A DNA stretch of 64,000 nt from Cubamyces lactineus. Lineage: Eukaryota; Basidiomycota; Agaricomycetes; Polyporales; Polyporaceae. The notes beneath the pieces were generated by a model. It had not been told where the DNA came from and did not search any database. It saw only the letters and a program-made list of their open reading frames with translations. The stretch covers positions 372,001-436,000 of the forward strand of contig JACDTU010000009.1 in assembly GCA_022376465.1 (NCBI GenBank). The letters run 5' to 3'. This document shows, piece after piece, positions 37,681-49,255 of the stretch. Every line of letters begins with the position of its first letter. Position 1 is the stretch's first letter. The translations under genes were made by a program, and so were the position numbers.

Positions 37681-40600
37681 TCAATCGCGCGAAGACCCAG
37701 CCTGACTCGAAGGTCCCGCCGCCGCAGACGACGACGACGACGCAGGTGGGGCGACGTGCCATACCGACGCGACGCCTTCCCGCGGGCCCTTCTCCTGCCT
37801 CGCCAGCGGTACCGCTGGCGCCGCCGAACCCGACCCCTCGCTCTGCTGCTGCTGTTGCTGTCCACCAGGCTGCGGGGACGCCGGAGGCTGTTGCGCTTGC
37901 TGCTGGGGCGACTTCTGCTGTTGCTGCTGAGACGACTCCTGCGGCTGAGGTTGAGGCTGAGACCCAACGGACACAGACGCCGCGCGCATCTCGTCCAAAC
38001 CTCGCTTCACGCCCGCCATCATCCTGTCCGTCCGCTCCAACATCTCCTCCAGCCGCCGCCGCTGCTCCGCCAGCTCCCGGTAGTGGTGGTCCAACTCCGC
38101 GATGCTCGGTACGAGCGGTGCGCCGCCGTCCATCATCTGTGGGTGTGGCGGCGGCGGGCCCATCGCCTGCGCAGAGCCAGTGTGGTAGAATGACGGACCA
38201 ACAGGGAAGGATGGTGGCGGCGCGGCGTGCGCGGGGACGTGCAGTGGTGGGACGGCGTAATGCGCTCCTGGAGGCGGAGCATTCATCGGGTGACCCGCGA
38301 GCGGCGAGTGTGTTCTGCTAGGGACGCCTCCGGGACCAACGGGCACGTTACCCTGCGCAGAGCCGGAGCGTACGTAGCTGCTGGGCGGTGGGGGAGGGGG
38401 AGGGAGGGCACCGTACTGCGAGTTCATGAGGCTCGTGACGACCTCGGGGCCGAGCGCGGCGATGAGCCCGGGGAGGGTCTGGTTCGCGTGTGCGGGCGGG
38501 AAGGGGTTGCCACGGGGCGCGCCAGCGCCATAGGTGTGTTCTTGCGGTGGTTGGTGCTGGCCAGCACTGCCGGGACGGTGCTCGAGCATCTGCGCGTCGC
38601 CCATACCCTGCATCATCGTCTCGCCCCACTGACCCGCCTGCGTCACGTTGCTAGTCTCCCTCGAGCCCCCACGCGCGCCACGACCTCCACCTGCGCGACG
38701 CTTGCGCGGCTTGCCCTCATCCTCATCCTCCTCGTCGACATCCATGCCTTCCGCATCCTTCTCTCGGGCTTTCGACGCGCGCGGGCGGCGGGCGCGTTTC
38801 TTTGGCGGCTCCTCTTCACTATCTTCCTGTGTTGCGCCAGAACCGGAAGGGACGGCGCGACCTACACTTGCAAGCACTTCCGCGGCAGCTTGGTCTGTCA
38901 TACGGTCTTGCTGGCTGGGAGATCCAGGCGCGCCAGGGGCGGCGGGAACGCGCTTTCTCCGCTTGATGACGGTTTTCTTCATCGAGTTCGGACGGTGCGT
39001 GCCGTGGAGCTTGAAATAAAGGCCTATACGAAGTCGCGAGGTGTAGAAAACGACACGATCAGCAAGGGCTCCGCTTGAGGACTGCAAGCGAGCGAAGGCG
39101 AGGAGAGAAAAAGTTGAACACCGCGAAGAGGAGTGACAACGAAGGCCAAGGGTGATCTCGGGCGCGCAAAATTCCACCGAGTCCGACCTACCGTCATGCA
39201 CCCCGACTCAGACGGGACCCTCATTGTGCGCGCCCGCTCTGTCGGGGCCCTCACGATCATCTGCGCTGTCGCGGGCACTCACGACGCAGGCATAGCCGGT
39301 CGCGCTGGGCCAATGAGAGATCAAGTGCCCCCACGCTATCTGATAAGATATCAAACCCAGATAGGCGGACACGCCAAATCTGACACTGGCCGCGTTGCCA
39401 AGCGCCCGTACACAGGCACCAACGGGCTAGGAATGCGCACCGAGAACAAAGGCTCTCCCACCCCACACCCTGCGACGCTCAAGACGGCCAAGAAATTGAC
39501 ACTTACCACATGCGTTGCAGATATTGTTACCAACATCGTCCCTCCGCCAAAGAGGAGTAGTGCTCGTGCCACAGTTGGCGCAGCTCAGGGCACCCACGGC
39601 ACTCCGACCTCTCGCCCGACTGTTTCCCGGCGTCTGGGCGCTGATGACTGGGGAAGACTCCGCGCCAGACGTGTCCGCTGCTGGCTCTGCCGCACTGGCG
39701 CCGTCCGCCTTCTGGGGAGTCTGTGCGTTGGCAGGCTCCACCAACCCTGCTTGAATGGCATTGTTATAAGTGGGACAGCCATTGCAAGCGGACGTGCCTC
39801 CAGTGCCGTCGCAGCGGCCGTCGCCCGGGCACGTACCGCCGTGCTGCTTATGGAGGGACGCTTTAGAGACGCTCGTCTCACCAGGTTGAGCTCTGGCTTG
39901 CTGAAGCGATGGGGATGCTGCTGGAGTAGGCATTGAGGGAGGAGATGCCGTTTGGCGCCGATTGGGATCCTGATGCCCCTCTTGACCGTTTGTTGACGAC
40001 TCGAATGGGCTCGGCGGGGCTGCTGGCTTAGCGTTCGGGTGTGTCGCAGACTGTGCTGTCGAGGTACGCCCAAGAGACAGAGGACGAGGAACGTGTTTAG
40101 TCCTGTAGTAGAGGCCTAGAGAAGGGGCGGCGATAAGTCAGCAAACGGTTCCAGCGACGGTATTATCATGGCAAGCAGCGCAACATGAGCCAGCGTGCAG
40201 GCACATCGCAGGATGGGATACCCCAGACGGAGCAGGAGAGATGAGCGAGGCGTCCCATCTGCGAGCGGTGATACTGACAGCCCCCTAGCTGGTCGTGCTT
40301 CGTGATAGGGCGCAAGACACGGCAGAGTGCGAAGGAGGAGCGAATTCCGCATGTCCGACACGAGACATGCGCTCGACGCATAGATGCGGCGAGGAATCGA
40401 TATGATTGCCCCCGAAGCTATCCTACGAACGCGTAGGACACGTGGCGGAGGAGGTAGGTCCGACCATCCCTAGGACCCAGGAGAGATGAAGCGAAGCGCC
40501 GCTCATCTATGGCGCAAAGGCACGTCACAGAAGGTGCAACTCACCGCAAGCATTGCAGATTGACTTGCCGTCGTCGCCCCGCCTCCACTGGGGGGTGGTA

Positions 40601-40905
40601 ACGGTGCCACAATTGGTGCATGCCAGTTCCGCATTAGCGGACGAATTGTTCGAACCTCCGGCGGGATCGACGTTTTCGCCGTTACGCTCCCTTAATGCAG
40701 GGTCGAGGGGGAAAGGCGAGTTCGCGTTCCGGCCTTGTAAAGGTGGGAGAGGGGCAGGCGCGTTCAAAGGAGAAGCGTCGTCATTCCTAGAGTGATCGGA
40801 CGCGGGAGGTGTGTGAATATGGCCGTTAAACTGTAACCTCGACATGGGCGAAAGCGCGGGATTGTGCATGTTCATGACGGGGGACTCCAGCACGACCGGG
40901 GCCAT
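37681..40905 (-). CDS. Two-finger GATA factor of the SRE/Urbs1/SreA iron-regulator type
   Basis: Fungal SreA/Urbs1/Sre/Cir1 proteins repress siderophore and iron-uptake genes when iron is plentiful. Minus-strand exons 40905-40545, 40115-39507 and 39023-37681 give 770 aa. Finger 1 (about 96-125): [20 protein letters not shown] then ICNACGLYYR. Cys-rich centre (about 210-235): [12 protein letters not shown] and [10 protein letters not shown], the iron-sensing segment of this subfamily. Finger 2 (about 299-330): [20 protein letters not shown] then [17 protein letters not shown] and a basic KRRKR. The C-terminal half is Pro/Gln-rich with a coiled segment ([20 protein letters not shown]). Two fingers around a Cys-rich region define this subfamily and separate it from single-finger nitrogen GATA factors. 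Both introns (429 and 483 bp) cut the Gly codon right after CNAC. GATA boxes in the promoter and intron 2 suggest autoregulation. Confidence 0.92.
39338..39352 (+). promoter_or_regulatory. ATCTGATAAGATATC box inside intron 2 of the GATA gene
   Basis: The word ATCTGATAA matches the ATCWGATAA consensus reported for SreA/Sre-type iron GATA factors, and is followed directly by GATATC. A further AGATAG lies at about 39359-39364. It sits inside the 483-bp intron of the gene that encodes such a factor. Function is inferred. Confidence 0.5.
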
Positions 40906-43308
40906 TATAAGAGAGATGAGATTAAGCGGGAGTAAAGTTGCCGGGATGATTAGTAAGGCAAGATGAGGTAGGGCGCAGGCTGGGAGCGAGGGAAAGGCTG
41001 CGCGGTGGACGTCGCAGACGACGGAGAGGAGGGGGAAGACGGCGACGAGGACGTGCGCTGGACGAATGGACTGGTCGGGGAGTGATGAAGGTAAAGAGGC
41101 AAAAAGTCAGGAGGATGGACCCGTCTCTTGATAAAAAGGCTGATAACGCACATCTCTCTCAGCCGCAGCCAATCCCAGCTCGCCCATTTGCGGGCGGTGC
41201 ATGCCGGCGCCTATCACCAAGATTACATCCCGAACCTGGTGTTTATCTTTATCTTATCCGCCTCTCGGCGTCCTCTCCCGCTCCCACCCTCCGCGCTCCC
41301 AAACGTCCTTCTCTGCTTCTCAACCGCCACGAAAAACGCACTTTGTTCTTTGGGCAACTCATCAGATATTCTACTGCCCCGCTGGCGCAACAGCGGCGAC
41401 GGCAGACCCCAATGTTGGCATGTTAGATGCTCCGGCTCGGAGAGTTGATCACGTTCGTGTCGGCTGGTGGCAGATCTTATCTTCTCCACCTTTCCGCTCG
41501 GTGCACTGCTTCCCTCCTCTCGGGCTAGATTCGTCCTCTCGCCCTCCGGATTTAGCCCGTCTCGGCATATGTACGTCCGCCAACTCTCGCACGACGTCTT
41601 GGAAGTCGCCGCCACTAAGATGTAAGTAAGTCTTTGGCCGCGTTCGCGCGAGCAACAAAGGGGGAGAGCTCACCATACAAGCCAGCGACTAGCCCGTTCC
41701 CTCCGCGACGCGCGTCGTCGGAAGGGTCCTGTTTACAATTTCCCCGCATCATGACGAATGCCGCGCGATCATCCAATGGTATCCGCCCTGGCCCACGGCC
41801 GTGGAACCAGTCCCGGGCGCTAGTCCGCACCAGCCCGGTGTAGATCGAGGCGCTTGCGCGGTCCACGCCCTCGTCGCCCTCGTAATCGACTTTAGGCATC
41901 CACCTCTCAGGCAGGTTCGCCCCCACCATGTCCGCTCGATAACGGAATTTCTCCGGTTATCTGCCCTTCTCTTGTCTAGGCGCCTCTGGCAGGGTCTCAT
42001 CGTTGTGAAACGCGACGAACAGCGCGCGAAACCGTGGGCACTGATACAAGGGGGATGAATGTTCGTCGCGAGACATCCTTATTGGATGCGGACAAGAAGG
42101 GAGGGAGGCACCACCGTTCGAGCAAACAGGCTACTTGCGATCAGGATCCCACCATCCACGTCTTGTGATCATCTCAAACCAGCTGAGCCAGTCACGCAGT
42201 GGTCCTTGTTCGTAAGTTAGACGTGTAGCTTGCCAAGATGACTCGTCCGCCCAAGGCCTGGACTCTGGGAAGCGCAGTACTCTTCGGCTATGTAGCACAG
42301 AGGCCTCAAGCAACGTAGATGAATATTTGTATGGGTATGGCGTCAGATATGAGGCGATCGTCACAATGAGTATTCAGAGGTGCCCTTCCGATCAGGGCAG
42401 GTAGTGGCTGCAGCCACCCATGCGCACAGTCTTCGCTCACAGCCTCTGCCGGATAGTACTGTGTGTGCCCCATGATAGCCCAAGATCCAAGTGTAGAACT
42501 AAGAAAGCCAGGCCCAGATATCAAACCACTCGCCTCCAGATTATCTAGACACGGCGAGAACGTACAGCCCCTGGGTACCGCATACAAAGGCTCATACAGG
42601 TATCATACCGTTAGGCGAAGCCGTCAGCTTTATCTTGTCACAGCAAAGACGGTGCATACGGACCTATGCGACATATGCATGTCGTGATGTAGATCCCGGA
42701 AGCAGAGATATCAAGCTTCAAGGCACCAGGCGCTGTCAGCGATTGTACAGTCGCAAAGACGATACGATACGACCGTCATAGCGAAACGATTGTTCGCCCC
42801 ATCTCGGATAGCCTCGTGAAGGGGCAATCTGTCAACCCAAGATTGGTGCCGATACGACCGCAACAAGTTCATTGCAATATCAGCAGCGGATAATGCTCAG
42901 TTGACATCGACTAGACCACGACCGAAGGAGAATGAGACACAACAGATAGATGTGAGAGGAGGGCTCGCTGCCACTTCGTTTGCCTATGCGTGTTGTGGCC
43001 TGTCGTGGAGATCGTCAAGTGAGAATGTTTCACAAGCTTCCGTGTTGCTCTTGGCAACTCCATGGCTGTGGCTTGACCCCAATCCCGACCTAGGACCTAG
43101 GGGCAGAACATAATCCAGCTGTAGTTCAACTCAACACTGTATACAAGTCGACGGCAAGCGGGGAATGCAGGTAAGCGCCTAAAGGTGCATGATAGAACAA
43201 GCGCTTATGGCGTCTATACCACGTGGTTGCCAAACCGGGGTGGCTGCTCGTCCATAGAGGCGATTTTCCACAAGACACCCGACCCGGCCCCCTCAAGTTC
43301 AAGACACA
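40906..43308. other. GATA-gene promoter and gene-poor interval up to eL37
   Basis: The first 500 bases are the upstream region of the minus-strand GATA gene, with several GATA boxes. At 41615-41929 (minus) an open stretch reads PERWMPKVDYEGDEG and continues through a possible GTGAGC..TAG intron, but it matches no family I recognise and may be a remnant. From 42060 to 43300 nothing is recognised. Confidence 0.45.
41129..41259 (-). promoter_or_regulatory. GATA-box cluster upstream of the GATA factor gene
   Basis: Two TGATAA boxes on the plus strand (41129-41134 and 41141-41146) and three on the minus strand (AGATAA at 41243-41248 and 41249-41254, GGATAA at 41254-41259) lie within 131 bp, about 225-355 bp upstream of the GATA gene's start codon. 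Clustering suggests GATA-factor control of this promoter, possibly by its own product. Confidence 0.5.
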
Positions 43309-44108
43309 ATGGTGAGTCCATGCCCGTATGCTGCACGCCAGAGGGACGTAGAGGACGTCAAGATGCGTTTCTGCGTTTGAACGGGACGGATTGGATGGGT
43401 TGAAGGGGTGGATTGGCAGACTCTCGGGCGGATGACGGTCGGCTGGTGATTGGGTCCCTCTGGCGTGTCTGCACGCTATCCCGTCTTTCCGCTAGAATGC
43501 GTGCTAACCGATCTGTTTCTCCTATAGACGAAAGGTTCGTAGGCTATGGAAAACGCTACGCTGTTCCCGATGGAGACTGATCTTCGCATTATGGGTGTTT
43601 CGTAACGGTCTATAGGTACCACCTCGTTCGGGTACGTATCCTCGCATCTCCTCGGAAGAAACGCATCCTCAGCGCATATTCCATAATACAGTAAGCGGCA
43701 CACCAAGTCCCACACCCTCTGCAGGCGGTGTGGCAACCGCTCCTTCCACAAGCAGCACAAGGGTACGTCTCTTTACCAAGGCTCTTTATCAAGGGTCCTT
43801 CGACCCCAGGCCCTATGAGCCAACGGAGCAAGGCATGCGGAGACTCATCGTGGCGTTTGCAGAGTGCGCGCAGTGCGGCTACCCCCGCGCGAAGCTGCGG
43901 TCGTACGAGTGGGGCCAGAAGGCTAAGCGCAGAAAGACCACCGGCACTGGTCGCATGCGCTACCTGAAGACCGTTTCCAGGCGGTTCAAGAACGGCTTCA
44001 GGTGCGTTTTGCAGCTTCTTCGCCCTTATGATGTGAACTCACAATTTGCCTACTTACAGGGAGAACACCCGCGCGGTCAAGCGCACCAAGACGACGACGG
44101 AGGCATGA
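43309..44108 (+). CDS. RPL37: 60S ribosomal protein eL37
   Basis: A zinc-binding protein of the large cytosolic ribosomal subunit. Exons 43309-43311 (only the ATG), 43528-43534 (7 nt), 43616-43631 (16 nt), 43692-43762, 43863-44001 and 44060-44108 give 94 aa, the normal family length. The product starts [19 protein letters not shown] and contains the two zinc-ligand pairs CRRC and CAQC, then [19 protein letters not shown] and [14 protein letters not shown]. The three tiny exons together restore the invariant TKGTxSFGKRH leader. Intron 1 starts GTGAGT straight after the ATG and is 216 bp, as often seen in fungal ribosomal-protein genes. A run of A follows at about 44425. Confidence 0.93.
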
Positions 44109-44482
44109 GCGGACTCAGTGCGCGCATGATTTGCATGATCAACCTTCCCGTACGAGCTGGTGGTTCCTCTTCGTCTCGCATCATATCGTTCCCTCCGTAT
44201 ATGTCTTGCCCCCTGTATACTGCTCCACGAGAACCGGCCAGCCCGGCCACGCACTGCACAAAATACATGAGCTATGCCATGCCGCCTTTATGCATGACAT
44301 CTCCCCTGGAAGTTCGGATCTTGTGTGTGACATACGTAGATCAACATGTCGTGCCGTAAGTTCTACACAGCGTATCACATTGCGATGCCAGCGCGTAAGG
44401 ACCCTCAGCAACACACTTGTATAAAAAAAAAGTAACTGAAGTTCGGCGTTCATATACAGAATTACAGGACTGGTATATTTGA
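44109..44482. other. 3' intergenic region between convergent genes
   Basis: 374 bases between the stops of the eL37 and HAUS6-like genes. A poly-A run at about 44425 is the only visible feature. Confidence 0.5.
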
Positions 44483-47177
44483 TCATGACTCCCAGTCTGA
44501 CATTTCGTCTTCCATCTCTTCGCCAAGAAGTTGCATCGACATGTTGCCCTGGTGCCCTGCATGCAACAGGATATCTGCGAGCGTCATGCTGTTGCCCTCG
44601 TACACGACATCTTCGTCATCTCGGCCGGGAGGGTTTTGAGCGGCCATTTCGTCATCTTCGCGACCTCCATGCTGATCTGGCTCCGGAGCATCGCTCAGGC
44701 GCAAGCTCGGCAGGCGCGGGACGTGCGGCGCACGTTCGTGGACATCTATATCGTACGACTGCCGATGAGCGGCCTTCTTCGCAGTTGACAAGAGCGTTCC
44801 GCGGGTGCCTAAAAGGTGTTGCTTCCGCGCCGGAGTGCGGGATTGAGTAGAGTTCTTGTCTTTGACGAATCGCTCATCTGTGATGGGCTGGTTGTCGTCC
44901 TCCTCGGAGTCAGAGCGGTCATGGACGGAGGCTACGATCTGGATAGCAAAGGGATTCGGGCACTTGAGCGATGGGGAACCGTTCTGGAAGGAGTAGGCAC
45001 TCACCCTCATGATCTCTGCGTCTTCACCCCGACCGAACACGGTCGATCGCCTTGTACGTGCAGCTGATGCACGACGGGACAGCCGACGCGCAATGGCCGC
45101 CGTTTTCTCGTCCTTGCTCTTCCCTTGAGAGGAGGCTACCCGAGATTTTGGATGGGCATGATGAGAGGGATCCGCGAGCCGGACCGTTGCGAGTGATTTT
45201 GCTACGCCATGGGGCTTGCTTGATTTGCCCGAGGCCCCTTGCCCATCTGCCCTACTAGTAGTACCTGCAGGTTTCGATGTTTGTGTGCGCGCAGAGGGCT
45301 GGGGGAGACGAGACACCGTGGAGATGGGCTCTGGGTCCGACTCGGGCTCAGGATGAGGATCGGCCGCGAAAGGCGAGAGGACCGCGGTACGGATGTGGGC
45401 AATACGCTCCTCAACTGCATTTGCAGGCAGAGGCGACGCAAGGCCGAATTGCGCAAGCAAAGACGCCGCAGCTTCTGGGGACTGCGACAAGAACATAGGG
45501 TGGTGAACAAGGCGTGTACAGTAGGACGATCTAGATTACTGGTCGACAGTACCTTGAATTGCACACCCGGCCCTATACGCTTCTCCCACAGACTGATGTC
45601 GAGCTTAGCTGACTTGTCCTTAGATCCTCCTCGAGATCGTACAGGGGTCAATTCATGTGCCCGAGCCTTCTCCAAGCGCCGCTGTAATTGAACACGGATG
45701 CTTTGGGCAGCGATCAACGCTTCATTGAGCGATTTCTGGACGTTCTCGATAGCTGCGAGCCGTTCTGCAATCGCGTGTGGAGGTGCTGAGCCGGCAGTTT
45801 GACCTGCAACTGAGGTTTCGAGCGGTCGACTCTCGGGAAAGAGAGGTTCCGCAAGTGCCTGGAGCTGGGAGGGGTGACGTGCTGCTGCGATGGGTAGCGG
45901 AGGCGGTTCAGTCGAATGTAGGACCTGAAATGTAGCGATGCTAGTGAGATCATGCAGAAGCAGAAGACAAGATGTCAGACGCGCAAGGAGGAAACGGCGT
46001 GCATACCTGCGGTTTATCGAGGCGTGAGGACGACGGGGCTCCTCTTTCCTGGTCAGGAAGTGCAGGAGCACTGTCTGGCGACGCCGCTAGATCGAGAAGC
46101 CCGGCCAGGCTGGTGACAAGCTGCAGGGATCGTTGGCCTTCATCGCCTTTCCAAGGCCCGCGCACAAGGTCCTGATGCCTCGAGTCGCGTAGTGCAAGCA
46201 GCCTCGCCGTTTCGAGGAAATCGTACTTGGAGGAAGATGCGTGCCGCGGAGTTTCGAGCCTTGCCTGCAAGAGCCGATGGTGAGACCGTCAACGAGTTCT
46301 CTCCACGGTAAGGCGCAACCTCCAGACACTTACATGGATCACTGCCAGGTCAGCATGCCTCTGGATGAGCAATGCCGCCGATCGCTCCCATTCGAGCCGT
46401 TCACTTTGGGCCGCCGCGAGCCGTGCAGTATAAGCCTTGGACAACGTGCCCAAGATCTGATGCACACCGAAGGGGAGTGAGAAGACGGAGATGAAACGGT
46501 GCAATGTCATATGAGGGCGCACCGCATGGTCTTCTTCGGAAAGAGGCCGCTGCAATGTGGGAGGCACCCTGGTGGTATTCTTGAGGACGGCATGACTTGA
46601 CAACGCCAGCATCAGGCGCTCAAAGCTACCGGTGCATGGGTTCAGTGAACCCGCATTCCAAAGAGAACCAATGGACCGCCCTACCGTTCTCCACAACATT
46701 CGTCGAGGATGGATTTGCGAACGACCACATCCTTCCACCACCAGGCGGATGCCTCATCTTTAGCAGGACAAGCCGGCTGTTTGCCTTTCTGCTCCGACGG
46801 CTTGTCTCCAGCATGCGTAGTATGCGCGACAGTGTTCCTTATCGTCTCCAGATACTTCGCAAGGGCGATCCTGAACGCCGTGGTGTCTGATGGCTGCAAA
46901 CATGGGTAGGTGGGTAGGATCTAATCGAGAATCAGCCACTTAGCCACGTTGTCTCGCCAAGAGATAAGCTCACAGACTTCGCGCGTTCCTTGCTGCGCTC
47001 GATCTTCGCGACTAGGAAATAAGATATGTCTTCCATGGCTTTATTCCGCTCGCGCATGCCCCGCGTTGGGTCAAAGAGGCGTTCATCATAGCCCGTTGCG
47101 TCGTGCAGAGGATAATCTAGAAGATGCAAGTGCAGGATGATCAGTAAGCCGTTAGGCAGTTGGTTCTCTTGCGGCAT
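44483..47177 (-). CDS. HAUS6-like augmin subunit
   Basis: HAUS6 belongs to the augmin complex, which recruits gamma-tubulin to existing spindle microtubules. Minus-strand exons 47177-46974, 46920-46685, 46625-46334, 46264-46007, 45924-45553, 45481-45005 and 44938-44483 give 764 aa. The N-terminal third matches the HAUS6 pattern: LPNGLLIILHLHLLDYP, a KAMEDISYFLVAKIE helix, TTAFRIALAKYLE, and VVRKSILDECCGERFERLML, where the GERFE block is characteristic. A coiled-coil region follows (QSLNEAL.. to RVQLQRRLEKARAHEL), and the C-terminal half is low-complexity and charged. Intron 6 (44939-45004, 66 bp) is in frame and stop-free, so either form is possible. The HAUS6 call rests on motif pattern alone; a generic coiled-coil protein is the alternative. 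Confidence 0.65.
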
Positions 47178-47510
47178 ATATCGTTTGGGTTTGCAGGAAT
47201 ACAGGATCCTGAGCGGAATCAACAGCAATCGGCCGTGTTGTGGTTGGAAGAAAGCCAACGGGCCTCGCGCGCACAGTCGCTATACACGATCACGTGGTGA
47301 TACTTGAAGTGTGGCTCCCAAAGTCGGGGCGCAACACAGGTACCGTGTCGCGACACAAATGCCTTGGCATAGAGGCGTGCCTCATGACAAGAGAAACCAG
47401 CAAGGTTGGCGTGTTGGCTCTGATCGACGGGGAAAGACTCAGGGAAGTATACAACAATACGCATACTACTAGTAGTAGCATATAGTCACGTTTAACTACG
47501 CAGAGTGCTG

Positions 47511-49255
47511 TTATCCATCTACCGTCCATGATAACGATCCACCAAAGCTGCTGTCCAACGTGCAGTTCAAATGGGAGCAGTGCAGGTCCTCCTTTCTAAG
47601 CATCTGTTCAGTTTCTGGTGTATCCAGCTCCCTCCACTGTCGCCCAGAACGCCGAGAGCTGGCCTCGTCGCGTATCCACCCTCGTAATCCGTAGTCGCCC
47701 ACTTCGAAGAATACGCTTCTTAGAGTAGGCACGTTGGACGCTAATACCTGTTGGGCCTTGACCGTGTGGTCATATGCCCGAGCGACCAGAGCGTCGAGCG
47801 TAACGCCATCCAGTCTGCGAGCGAATATATCGCGCCCCGGGAGTTCGAAAATCCGCACGAAGAAATGGGTGACGGACGACTCCTTCAAGACCCGGCCGAG
47901 CTCAACCTACAATTTTTGATAAGTGAAGCTGTCGTCCAATGATCTATGCGAGCGACACTCACCGCCAATGTCTCCACGTTGAACTTCAGGAGAGCCCAGG
48001 TGGACGTATTGTACGCCATATGCGTTATGTATGCCATCCGATCCACCCTGCCGAGTAGCGCTTCGAGCAAATCCCGCACCTCGGTAACCTCCCCGGGCGT
48101 AGTGTAGAACGTGATACACCGTGGGCGCATCAGTTCGAATGCTAACTCCACCGTACGTGGATGAGCACCTGGTTGCAATGGCCCTATATCGATCCGAGCG
48201 AGGGGTTCAACGCAGGGTACGTCCAATTGTACCAGGTCGAGCAATGACCCCACTCGCAGGTATCTCAGCGGCATGGAGTGCAAGTCCGGTCGTGCTACAC
48301 TCGGTATATGGCCCGACCAAGAGGCATCTGACGGGATGGATGGGCTGGAATGCATAGCGCCATCTGGCGAGATGTATTCTTCCGGTGGAATTTGGGCGAT
48401 ACTGGAGAAAGGGATGTTAGTAATCACAGGATTTGTCGTATAGTACACATACATTTGTTGCACCGCGAGATATTCGAGATTGGGGAACGATCTTGACAGG
48501 ATACCTCCGCAGCTGGATGCTGAGGCACCGACAACAAGACGATCTATTACCAACCTCCGCAGCTGTGGCAGCTGGATGTCATCATGTGCCAGAAGAAGTG
48601 TGTGGATCTCGAGAACTTCAAGCAATGCCAACTGTGGACCAAGCGAGATTTCCCAACTGGCCCTACCATGGTGGATGAGATGCAGTGATTCAGGTTTATA
48701 CTTCAGTTCGAGCACGCGTAACTTCGGCAGGAGCCCCTGGAGCGACGCGAGATGTCCATGGAGAGAATTGCACCAGTGCCTACCCAGGGTCAGTCGTCGT
48801 AAATGTGGGAGAGAGGAGAAGACATCCCGGAATCCTTGTACATCGAGTGCGACATCGAAAACCCCGGCTAGGGTCAGCCCGGTCAAGCCCCTGGCACTGC
48901 TCAAGAGCTTGATAAGCCAGTCGCCGCGGATGTGCTTGTTGCGAAATCGACAGCCAGCATTGGCACATCGCTCGTGTTTTTCGCATTTGTGCTGCGCGCT
49001 ATACTCGATGTTTATGTTGATTTCCCATTTGGTGGGGAGTTGTTTTTCGCGACGTATGTGGCGCAGGAAGCGGAGGTACGAGTGGATGTCCTGCGGCCAA
49101 AGTTCGACGGGCCGTTTGAGCATCTCGCGGGCAAGTAACTCATACATCCTACGAGATGTCCGCGACATGCATGAAATGTCGTCAATGGAGAGGAAAGTAG
49201 ACATGTGCAGCAAGACATCCTGGTTGAGCGTGGACAGTAACGATGGAAGTTGCAA
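47511..49255 (-). CDS. F-box protein with leucine-rich region
   Basis: Probable substrate-recognition subunit of an SCF ubiquitin ligase; the substrate is unknown. Minus-strand exons 49255-48453, 48401-47963 and 47906-47511 give 545 aa. The F-box is at residues about 7-45 (LNQDVLLHMSTFLSIDDISC, RTSRRMYELLA). Leucine-rich stretches follow (LTGLTLAGVF, LPHLRRLTLGRHW, LPKLRVLELKY, LPQLRRLVIDRL), typical of the large basidiomycete F-box/LRR family. Intron 1 is 51 bp, in frame and stop-free, but has a perfect TACTAAC branch site. HKCEKHERCANAGC (about 92-105) is a Cys/His-rich insert. The gene is head-to-head with nitrate reductase across about 945 bp. Confidence 0.8.

Noticed and set aside
41615..41929. 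Minus-strand stretch PERWMPKVDYEGDEG... with a possible intron
   Set aside because: Looks somewhat protein-like, but no family was recognised and no start or end could be fixed. Mentioned only within the intergenic entry.
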